DNA of 64,000 bases, taken from positions 248,001 to 312,000 of the forward strand of contig CBFIFP010000003.1 of the NCBI GenBank assembly GCA_965661945.1, read 5' to 3'. Below, in pieces: positions 1-6,850 of the stretch. The notes under the pieces were generated by a model. The model did no database searches, was not told where the DNA came from, and was given only the letters and a program-made list of their open reading frames with translations. Origin of the DNA: JAJRPT01 sp965661945. GTDB lineage: Bacteria > Bacteroidota > Ignavibacteria > Kapaibacteriales > UBA2268. The stretch's first letter is position 1, and each line of letters starts with the position of its first letter. Position numbers and translations under genes: made by a program.

Positions 1-83
1 TTTGCGCAACCAAGTGTAATAACAGATGTGTTATTAATTTCCTTATTAAAATCTCTTTTATTCAATGTCTTTTCTTTCAGCAT
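1..83 (-). CDS. rimO: RimO/MiaB-family methylthiotransferase, N-terminal fragment
   Basis: Reading leftwards from an ATG at 83, the 27 visible codons are open to the window edge and end in VITLGCA. This is the start of the UPF0004 domain of radical-SAM methylthiotransferases, where a T/S-LGC-x-K/V-N motif carries the first cluster-binding Cys. A charged N-terminal extension before that strand is usual for Bacteroidota-type RimO, which methylthiolates an Asp of ribosomal protein S12. MiaB or MtaB are alternatives because the distinguishing residues lie outside the window. The family call rests on a short motif only. Confidence 0.55.
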   Translation of the reverse strand, partial: MLKEKTLNKRDFNKEINNTSVITLGCA

Positions 84-175
84 AAATTACTTTCTTAATT
101 AAAATAATTTACAAAATTAATGAAAATAAAACTAAAACCGAACTTTGATTTATTAAAGTAAATTTTATTTTTTGA

Positions 176-2446
176 TTACCTCGAAATCATAATTTTATCA
201 AATCTAGTTTCTGTTCCGTGTTTTGTTTTTACGATATATATTCCGGTTTGCTCAGACCCATTTTCCCATACAATAAATCCTGTATTTTTTGTTTCCATTT
301 CAATTCTTAATTTGCCTTGAGTGTTTATTTTTACTCCATTCAAATTAAATATCTCAACATCTTCCTCTGTAAATGGTATTACACTATCCCAAATAGTTCT
401 AATTTTTACTAAATTATTTGATGGTTGAGGAAACGGTGGGTAATGCCACAAATAATTTTTCCGTTCTACTGATAATGTTATTCCTAAATCCTTTTCCAAA
501 TCAAGTTCATATAAATCTCCTCCAGAAGTAGTCATATAAAGCAAATTATTGGAATGATTGTAATGAAGTTGCCCGCTAACATTATTCTGATAAAATACAT
601 CTAAATCACCAATCTCGTGTTTCCAAGTTTTTCCATAATCATTCGAATAATAAAAACCATTCAGCGCATAAACAAATACATTGTTTTCTACTATCTCAAC
701 ACTAACGATTAAAGGTTGGTTTGAATTTCTTAAGCCACCAAAACTAAAGTTAATTACTTCCCAAGTTTTTCCATAATCGTAAGAACATAAAACAGTATTT
801 ATACTTAGTGCAACTAAAATAAAATTATCATTTTTAACTAAATGCCTAATATTACTTCTTCTAAAATGAAAAGTGTAAATTGTAGAACTCGAATCCAGAT
901 ATAAAATTTCCTCAAAATCAGTAAATTTCTTGTCCGTTTTTATAATAGAGTTATTAGAACAAATATAAATTGAATCTTGCTGAATAAACATTCTTGATGT
1001 GCCATTTGAACTTAAATTATTAATCAATCCTGAGTACTTTTGATTAGTAATTTCTAATTTTTCAAATGTATTACCATAGTTTTTTGATATAAATATCCCA
1101 TTATTTGAAGTTAAGATATTAATATTTTTATCATCATCGATAATAACACCTATGATTCTATTAATGTCAATTTCTTCTAATTCCAAAAATTTCCAAGTTA
1201 ATCCATTATCCTCCGAAAATATTAAATCATTATAGTTATAATATGCACTTAACTGGCCACCGAATTTTCCAATTATTAAATTATCTTTCTTAAACAAGTT
1301 CCAAATTCTATCTTTGTGTTCATCAAAAAAAGAACTTACTAATTCATATTCTGTTCCCATTTTTTCAGTTTTATAAATTCCATTATTATTTGTTCCTAAA
1401 TAAACATAGTCTTCAAAAATCATATCAAATATAGATATTGGTCTTTTAAATCCTAGAGTATCATATGTTTCAAATTTATCTCCTGACATAATTGATAATC
1501 TTTCTTTCCATTTATTTTTTGTAAATGAAGTAAAAAAAGTATTATTTGTATATTCCAAATAACTACAATTTGCTCCATCAAATATCTCATCAACCAACTG
1601 CCATGTTTTTGCTGTATCAATTGATTTATAAACTCCATTTTGTGTATTAACGTAAGCAATATCATCAACTACAATTAAATTATATATCCACGAATTTTTT
1701 AACCCAGAAATAGCACCATACCAAAGACTTCCGAAGTTTGTTGACTTAAAAACACCTTGCCTTGTTGCCACCAATAAAACATCTCCTATTTTTCCAATAT
1801 TTCTAATTCCAGTATTTGGCAAACCATTTCCTCGTTCTTCCCAAGTATTACCGTTATCTGAACTAAACATTGGTGGTTTCACTGTAAAATTTCCACCGTC
1901 AGCTGAATTTTGAACTAACATAATAGTATCACTAAAAGAAAACCTTCTATGATAATTTAATGTTTTATCTCCATCTTTTATAAAATCCCAATTTTTACCA
2001 TAATCATCAGATTTTAGTAAACCAGATGGTTTTGATGAACTTATAAACAAAGAATTATTTTCTTTCGTTAAATAACTATAAAGTGTATTAAAAGGTGGTG
2101 TAATATCCTCCCAAGTATTACCTTCATCATTACTTATAATTATTTGTATTTTTGGAGTATGACTTAATTCACTAAAATGTATTATAATCTTATTTTGTAC
2201 TGTAATTAAATCACGTATTCCGAACCTAATAGTATCAGAATTTAGTACTATAGGATAACTTTGAAAACTTTTTCCATTGTCCCAACTTTTAAATATTAAA
2301 TGATTTTGATATCCAACTATCAATCCATTATCCAAGTTTACACAATTCAATGTACCATTTTCTTCTGGTGTATTTACTTTTTTCCAACTTGAATATATTG
2401 GGGATAAATTCAAAATTAGAATCAATAATATTAAAGACTTTTTCAT
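176..2446 (-). CDS. Secreted beta-propeller (BNR/sortilin-like) protein with T9SS C-terminal domain
   Basis: This 756-residue protein begins with a short signal peptide (KKSLILLILILNLSPIYSS, residues 2-20). Most of the chain is a run of BNR/Asp-box-like repeats, recognisable as S-x-D-x-G-x-T/S-W (for example SNDEGNTWED, SDDYGKNWDF, SEDNGLTWKF, SYDYGKTWEV, SNDYGKTWKH), which normally form beta-propeller blades. The last 80 or so residues (PPFPQPSNN, then DVEIFNLNGVKI, then GIYIVKT and FDKIMISR) look like a type A T9SS sorting domain, so the protein is probably passed across the outer membrane and anchored or released there. A GGAG lies a few bases upstream of the ATG. It follows the Cys-rich gene on the same strand but is separated from it by a terminator hairpin. 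No enzymatic residues can be assigned. Confidence 0.8.
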   Translation of the reverse strand: MKKSLILLILILNLSPIYSSWKKVNTPEENGTLNCVNLDNGLIVGYQNHLIFKSWDNGKSFQSYPIVLNSDTIRFGIRDLITVQNKIIIHFSELSHTPKIQIIISNDEGNTWEDITPPFNTLYSYLTKENNSLFISSSKPSGLLKSDDYGKNWDFIKDGDKTLNYHRRFSFSDTIMLVQNSADGGNFTVKPPMFSSDNGNTWEERGNGLPNTGIRNIGKIGDVLLVATRQGVFKSTNFGSLWYGAISGLKNSWIYNLIVVDDIAYVNTQNGVYKSIDTAKTWQLVDEIFDGANCSYLEYTNNTFFTSFTKNKWKERLSIMSGDKFETYDTLGFKRPISIFDMIFEDYVYLGTNNNGIYKTEKMGTEYELVSSFFDEHKDRIWNLFKKDNLIIGKFGGQLSAYYNYNDLIFSEDNGLTWKFLELEEIDINRIIGVIIDDDKNINILTSNNGIFISKNYGNTFEKLEITNQKYSGLINNLSSNGTSRMFIQQDSIYICSNNSIIKTDKKFTDFEEILYLDSSSTIYTFHFRRSNIRHLVKNDNFILVALSINTVLCSYDYGKTWEVINFSFGGLRNSNQPLIVSVEIVENNVFVYALNGFYYSNDYGKTWKHEIGDLDVFYQNNVSGQLHYNHSNNLLYMTTSGGDLYELDLEKDLGITLSVERKNYLWHYPPFPQPSNNLVKIRTIWDSVIPFTEEDVEIFNLNGVKINTQGKLRIEMETKNTGFIVWENGSEQTGIYIVKTKHGTETRFDKIMISR

Positions 2447-2469
2447 AAAAACTCCAATAAATAGTTAAA

Positions 2470-2493
2470 CCCGAGAAATCAATATTTCTCGGG
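2470..2493 (-). terminator. Hairpin terminator downstream of the Cys-rich secreted protein gene
   Basis: CCCGAGAAAT (2470-2479) and ATTTCTCGGG (2484-2493) form a perfect 10-bp stem with a 4-nt loop. It lies 11 nt beyond the stop codon of the 2505-3236 gene. The downstream tail on the minus strand is only moderately T-rich, so it may end transcription or cap a processed 3' end between the two minus-strand genes. Confidence 0.7.
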
Positions 2494-2504
2494 TATATAA
2501 AAAA

Positions 2505-3236
2505 TTATTCCGTGGGCCAAGGGCACGGATTACTTATGATTTTAAAACATTCTGAAGGTGTATAAGGTGGTTGAGGAGTAACTTCGTGATGCATTTTAGT
2601 ACAGCTCGGTGTTCCAGAACCTTCTATTGTTGGTGAACTTCTAGTAATTTGATAATCTCCTGGAGGAGGGTTTTCCTCAAAACAAACAGATATTTTTTCT
2701 GTGCAATAAACATCATCTTCACATGGATATCCAAAACGATGAAGTTTAGGTCCGCTATACGTCTCAACAATCGCGTCGATATAATAATAACAATACGCCC
2801 AATTTAATTCAAATTCATAAGGATTGTTATCATCACATGGTGGCGCCCCACCTTGTGTAATACAGGGTTCCATTAAAAAGAAAACAAAATTTGGATTATT
2901 TAGTTCGCCAGATATAATTTGTTGAATTTGGGCATCATTATCCATACAATCTGTTTGTTCAAGATCATAATGTAGTCCTGCGAACCTAACATTTCCAGGT
3001 GCAGTAACAGAGCAACTTACACACAAATCAATTGTGTAAGAACAACTTTCATAAGTGAAAGTGTAACTTGTGAAAACTTCGTCACCAGTACACTGTTCTT
3101 GTGATTTTGAATTATATTGATTTGCAAAAAACATAGCTATAATTATTATAGTTGTTAATGCAATCTGCCGTAAGCCCCCCCCCCGTAACGAGTTAGGAAG
3201 ATTTAGAATTGAAATTGTTTTTTTTGATGTTTGCAT
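2505..3236 (-). CDS. Secreted Cys-rich protein with a poly-G tract before its signal peptide
   Basis: This 243-residue protein is not assignable to a known family. It has a strong Shine-Dalgarno (GGAGG, 4 nt before the ATG). The first 18 residues are polar, then come Arg-Gly-Gly-Gly, then a hydrophobic stretch (IALTTIIIIAMFFA, about residues 25-38) that looks like a signal peptide ending near KSQEQ. The mature part has about 18 Cys in pairs (for example SCSYTIDLCVSC), suggesting disulfides and an extracellular location. No T9SS C-terminal domain is present. The Gly-Gly-Gly is encoded by a run of ten Gs (3175-3184 on the plus strand as C10). A change of one or two Gs would throw the signal peptide and everything after it out of frame, so the gene is a candidate for phase variation. 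Confidence 0.7.
   Translation of the reverse strand: MQTSKKTISILNLPNSLRGGGLRQIALTTIIIIAMFFANQYNSKSQEQCTGDEVFTSYTFTYESCSYTIDLCVSCSVTAPGNVRFAGLHYDLEQTDCMDNDAQIQQIISGELNNPNFVFFLMEPCITQGGAPPCDDNNPYEFELNWAYCYYYIDAIVETYSGPKLHRFGYPCEDDVYCTEKISVCFEENPPPGDYQITRSSPTIEGSGTPSCTKMHHEVTPQPPYTPSECFKIISNPCPWPTE
3175..3184 (-). repeat. G10 homopolymer inside the 5' coding region
   Basis: Ten consecutive C on the plus strand (G on the coding strand) lie about 52 nt after the start codon. In the present length the reading frame is open. G/C tracts of this length are classical slipped-strand mispairing sites in other bacteria. I saw no other G or C run of comparable length in this AT-rich window. Confidence 0.85.
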
Positions 3237-3575
3237 AATTCCTCCGAATTAAATAGTGTTTTAAATTGGAGGACATCACCCAACCATTTTAAATTAAAAA
3301 ATATTATATTTCATTAATTTTTTTTATTTTTAAAAACAATATTGCGATATTAATAAATATTTTTTAAATAAAAAAATTTTTTTTAAAAATAATTTTATTT
3401 CCCTACAACATCATAACACAATTTCTACGTTTTTTTGAATCTATATCGGCAAGTCAAAACCAAATTTTTACAAATTAAAAGATAATTTTTACCAAATAAA
3501 TAATTAATTCTTAATTTTGTAAATATTAAGAACTTAGTTTTAAAAAGTAAATTTTTAACTTTAATTTAAGTAGTA
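3237..3575. other. AT-rich divergent intergenic region
   Basis: This gap separates the minus-strand Cys-rich gene from plus-strand lpxB, so it should hold promoters for both. A TAATTTTG sequence (3512-3519) matches the Bacteroidota -7 consensus TAnnTTTG and lies 56 nt before lpxB, but I see no good TTTG -33 box at the proper distance. No open reading frame or RNA structure stands out. Confidence 0.4.
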
Positions 3576-4700
3576 GTGAAAAAAATATTTATTTCAGTTG
3601 GTGACCCCTCGGGCGATATTCACGCTTCAAGACTTATGTCCGAAATTTTAAAACTTGCACCCGATACTCAATTCATTGGTATTGGTGGCAAAGAGATGGA
3701 AAAAATTAATCTTAAATCTCATAAATTTAAGTCAATTGTCCCAATGGAAAAAATATCCGTAGTTGGTTTCTGGGAAGTTGCAAAAAGATATAGTTTTTTT
3801 AAAAACTTACTAGAAGACTCTAAAAATATTATAAAAAATGAAAACATAGATTTATTCTTGCCTATAGATTATCCTGGATTTAATCTAAGATTGGCAGCTT
3901 TTGTAAAATCTATAAATAAACCTATTATTTACTATATAGCTCCTCAACTTTGGGCTTGGGGAAGAAGCAGAACCGAAAAAGTCAAATCTAATGTAGACAA
4001 ACTTTTAGTGTGTTTTCCATTTGAAGAAGATTTTTTTAAAAATGACGGAATAGACGCTACTTTTGTTGGACATCCATTGCTTGATGACCCAATTCTAAAA
4101 AACGAAGTAGATTATAAAAACAGAGAAAAAAACTTAGTAGCATTGCTACCAGGTTCTAGAGTACAAGAAGTTAAAAACCACTTATCTATATTTGAAAAAG
4201 TAATAAAAGAAACAGAAAAAGTAAAAAAATTAAACTACGGAATCGCACAAAGCTCTAATATTCCAAGTAATTTATTTGATAACATATTAAAACTACCAAA
4301 CGTAAAATTATGGCAAAATTCAAAAGAATTAATGCAAAAAGCTGAAGTTGGTATAGTAAAAACAGGAACATCTAATTTAGAAGCAGCTCTATGTAATTTA
4401 CCAATTATAATGATGTACTTAACTTCAACTTTAACTTATAATATTGGCAAGTACTTAATAAACCTAGATTATTTATCTTTAATAAACATACTTCAAAATA
4501 AACCAATAATTCCAGAACTAATTCAACAAGATGCAAAATATACGAACATATCTAATGAGTTAATTTCTTTAATCGATGATAATGAAAGAAAAGAGTACAT
4601 ATTATCAGAATATACTAAAATTAGAGAAAAACTTGGAAGATTTTCAGCTTCAAAAAAATCAGCTAAAATAATCATTAAATATTTAAAAAATGAAAAGTAA
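3576..4700 (+). CDS. lpxB: Lipid-A-disaccharide synthase
   Basis: LpxB joins UDP-2,3-diacylglucosamine and lipid X to form the lipid A disaccharide at the inner membrane. The 374-residue protein has the family signatures in order: SVGDPSGDIHASRL at residues 7-20, PIDYPGFNLRLA near 97-108, YYIAPQLWAWG near 120-130, LPGSRVQEV near 190 and KTGTSNLEAAL near 262-272. Length is normal for the family. The start is GTG with no obvious ribosome binding site. It overlaps the following acyltransferase gene by 11 bp, so the two are probably one transcript. The partner genes lpxA and lpxC lie about 18 kb away on the other strand. Confidence 0.95.
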   Translation: MKKIFISVGDPSGDIHASRLMSEILKLAPDTQFIGIGGKEMEKINLKSHKFKSIVPMEKISVVGFWEVAKRYSFFKNLLEDSKNIIKNENIDLFLPIDYPGFNLRLAAFVKSINKPIIYYIAPQLWAWGRSRTEKVKSNVDKLLVCFPFEEDFFKNDGIDATFVGHPLLDDPILKNEVDYKNREKNLVALLPGSRVQEVKNHLSIFEKVIKETEKVKKLNYGIAQSSNIPSNLFDNILKLPNVKLWQNSKELMQKAEVGIVKTGTSNLEAALCNLPIIMMYLTSTLTYNIGKYLINLDYLSLINILQNKPIIPELIQQDAKYTNISNELISLIDDNERKEYILSEYTKIREKLGRFSASKKSAKIIIKYLKNEK

Positions 4701-5253
4701 ATTATTTAGATTTTTAATAAACTTAATAGCAAAAACTTGGAGAATTAATCATAAAGGCATCCTACCAAATGATAGGTGTTTAGTTGCTTTCTGGCATGGA
4801 AAAATGCTACCAGTTTGGTACTTCTTTAAAAATAATTATCCATATGCTGTGGTGAGTAAATCAAAAGATGGACAAATATTATCAGACTTACTTGAAAAAT
4901 GGAATTATAAATTAATCAGGGGTTCCTCCTCTAAAGAAGGCAAGCAAGTATTAGAAAACATTCTCAATGCTGTGGAAGAAAACATAGTATTAATAACACC
5001 AGACGGACCAAGGGGACCAAAACAAGTCTTTAAAGCTGGAGTATTTGTAGCATCTCAAAAAAAACAAAAACCTTTCTATTTCATAGAAGTTAATATTAAA
5101 AATTCTTATGTTTTTAAAAAAGCGTGGGATAAATTTGAATTTCCATTACCTTTCTCAAAAATTGATTTAATTTCTTACGGTCCTTTTTTAATTGGTAAAA
5201 AATTAGATAAAAAAGAATTAAATCAATACATTAACGAATTTAAATATAAATAA
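4690..5253 (+). CDS. DUF374-family lysophospholipid/lipid A acyltransferase
   Basis: This 187-residue protein has the DUF374 pattern: FWHGKMLPVWYF (about residues 34-45), then SKSKDGQILSDLL, RGSSSKEG and TPDGPRGPKQVFKAG (about 97-112). It is related to the PlsC/LpxL acyltransferase group, with FWHGK in the position of the usual HxxxxD block. The DUF374 family includes LpxJ-type late acyltransferases, and the gene overlaps lpxB by 11 bp, so a role in late acylation of lipid A is a reasonable inference rather than shown. It is short compared with LpxL (about 300 residues) but of ordinary size for DUF374 proteins. Confidence 0.8.
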   Translation: MKSKLFRFLINLIAKTWRINHKGILPNDRCLVAFWHGKMLPVWYFFKNNYPYAVVSKSKDGQILSDLLEKWNYKLIRGSSSKEGKQVLENILNAVEENIVLITPDGPRGPKQVFKAGVFVASQKKQKPFYFIEVNIKNSYVFKKAWDKFEFPLPFSKIDLISYGPFLIGKKLDKKELNQYINEFKYK

Positions 5254-5348
5254 TTTCTAAACAAATGCATAATTAAAAATTATATGATAAATTAAAGCTA
5301 TCAAAGAATTTTATATTAAAATTATTATCAAACTTTCATAACATAAAT

Positions 5349-6140
5349 CTAATGTTCATCAAAACTTTTTCCACAGTGTGGGCAAATTTTTAATTCTTTT
5401 TCATCTCTTATTTTACTTAAAAAACCAGCTGATAAAAGCCCAGTTGGAATAGCCACTAAGCCAATACCAAATATAGCAGTTATTGCTGCTAAAAACTTAC
5501 CCATTGCTGTGATTGGATAAACATCGCCATAACCTATTGTTGTTAGAGTTGCCACTGCCCACCAAAAAGTTGCAAAAATATTAGGAAACTGATCTGGTTG
5601 AACATCGCTTTCTAATTCATACATTAAGGCAGATGAAAATAATAACAATATAAAAATTGTAAATACTGTTACTATAAGCTCTTGTTTTTTCTCAAATATA
5701 ACACTAGCAAGTAACTGTAGAGCAGTTGTGTATGATGATAACTTTAAGATTCTTATTAATCTAAATAATCTCAATATTCTTAAAAACCTACCATCGAAAG
5801 TAAAAAATAGTGGAATATAAAAAGGTAAGATTGCAAATAAATCTACTAATCCCATAAATGAAAAAATGTATTTCAATCTGGCTTTAGTTTTAGAAAGTTC
5901 TGGATACTTTAAGTCAGAAACCCAAATTCTGAGAGCATATTCAACTGTAAAAATAAAAACTGAAAAAATCTCAAAGTACAAAAATAGATTATAATACTCC
6001 TCCAATAAACCCTTAAATGTTTCAAGCATAACAGCAAGTATATTTAAAACAATAAGAGAAGTTATAAGATAGTCATCAATTCGATAAACAAATCCTTTTT
6101 CAGTTTTGCTGTAAAATACATCAAATATAAATTTCTTCAT
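5349..6140 (-). CDS. Voltage-gated potassium channel (Kv type)
   Basis: This 263-residue six-helix channel has hydrophobic segments S1-S3 from about residue 24 to 110. The S4 voltage sensor has Arg at every third position (RFLRILRLFRLIRILK, 118-133), a pore helix follows, and the K+ selectivity filter is TTIGYGD (200-206). It ends in CPHCGKSFDEH, a CxxC knuckle that may bind metal in the cytoplasm. The layout matches bacterial Kv channels of the ion_trans family. It is transcribed towards lpxB and sits downstream of dps, separated by a terminator, so it is probably its own unit. Confidence 0.9.
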   Translation of the reverse strand: MKKFIFDVFYSKTEKGFVYRIDDYLITSLIVLNILAVMLETFKGLLEEYYNLFLYFEIFSVFIFTVEYALRIWVSDLKYPELSKTKARLKYIFSFMGLVDLFAILPFYIPLFFTFDGRFLRILRLFRLIRILKLSSYTTALQLLASVIFEKKQELIVTVFTIFILLLFSSALMYELESDVQPDQFPNIFATFWWAVATLTTIGYGDVYPITAMGKFLAAITAIFGIGLVAIPTGLLSAGFLSKIRDEKELKICPHCGKSFDEH

Positions 6141-6200
6141 TATTATTATTTAATAAATTGAGTATTAAAGTAAATTTAGTTTTAAACTTTACAAAAATAA

Positions 6201-6228
6201 AAAAGAGTTGCCTAAAAACAACTCTTTT
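6201..6228 (-). terminator. Intrinsic terminator of dps
   Basis: AAAAGAGTTG (6201-6210) pairs perfectly with CAACTCTTTT (6219-6228) around an 8-nt loop. On the minus strand the stem is followed by T-rich sequence, the classical intrinsic form. It lies 22 nt beyond the dps stop codon. Confidence 0.8.
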
Positions 6229-6250
6229 AAATAAAAAAATTTAATAAATA

Positions 6251-6721
6251 TTACCCTAAAAATGCTGAATACATCCAAACTAATTTTTCTTGCTCTCTTA
6301 TATAATCAGACATCAAAGCATTAGTTCCTTCATCATTCAACTCATCAGATAGTTCAAGTATTGTTCTTTGCATTTTAATAAGGTTCTGTAATGAACTCAA
6401 AACGCCATTTACAGTTTCATCTGCTGAAGTAACATTTTTCTCAGCTTTTATTTCAGATTTATCTTGATAGTCTTGATAAGTATGTAACGGAGTAAGTCCC
6501 AAAGTAACGATTCTTTCGGCAACTTCATCAATCTTAGTAAAAATATCAGTATAAAGCTCTTCAAATTTAACATGAAGTTCAAAAAACTTCTGACCTTTAA
6601 TATTCCAATGGTACCCTCTTACGTTGATATAAAACATTGAGTATGTTGCAAGTAACATGTTTAGCTCTTCAGCTAATCTATTCGATTTTTCTAGATCTAA
6701 TCCAATATTATTTAAACTCAT
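6251..6721 (-). CDS. dps: Dps-family ferritin-like DNA-binding/iron storage protein
   Basis: The protein shows the Dps core: LAEELNMLLATYSMFYINVRGYHWNIKGQ..FFELHVKFEELY followed by IDEVAERIVTLG. The two His (GYHWN and FELHVKF) and the Asp/Glu of the second helix form the intersubunit ferroxidase site that oxidises Fe2+ with H2O2. I chose the ATG at 6721 (156 residues, MSLNNIGLDLEKS) over an upstream in-frame ATG at 6781. AAGGAAA lies just before 6721, and the extra 20 residues are not Dps-like. The likely role is protection from peroxide and starvation. A terminator follows. Confidence 0.92.
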   Translation of the reverse strand: MSLNNIGLDLEKSNRLAEELNMLLATYSMFYINVRGYHWNIKGQKFFELHVKFEELYTDIFTKIDEVAERIVTLGLTPLHTYQDYQDKSEIKAEKNVTSADETVNGVLSSLQNLIKMQRTILELSDELNDEGTNALMSDYIREQEKLVWMYSAFLG

Positions 6722-6789
6722 TTGGTTTTCCTTTTTATTGTTAAAAAATATTATATATGACAAGACGTTAATATATTTCATTTATTGCA

Positions 6790-6823
6790 TTTGATTGAAT
6801 TTATTTATTTTTAATTAAATTTG
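6790..6823 (+). promoter_or_regulatory. Candidate Bacteroidota-type promoter
   Basis: TTTG at 6790-6793 and TAAATTTG at 6816-6823 resemble the -33 (TTTG) and -7 (TAnnTTTG) boxes of Bacteroidota sigma-ABfr promoters. The spacing of 22 nt is slightly longer than usual. The -7 box is 27 nt before the ATG of the plus-strand surface protein gene at 6851. Low sequence complexity means chance matches are common. Confidence 0.35.
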
Positions 6824-6850
6824 TAAAAATATTAAAAACAAAACCAAACA

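Noticed and set aside
3237..3575. Small RNA in the gap before lpxB
   Set aside because: No hairpin with a T tract or conserved structure can be supported, only AT-rich sequence.
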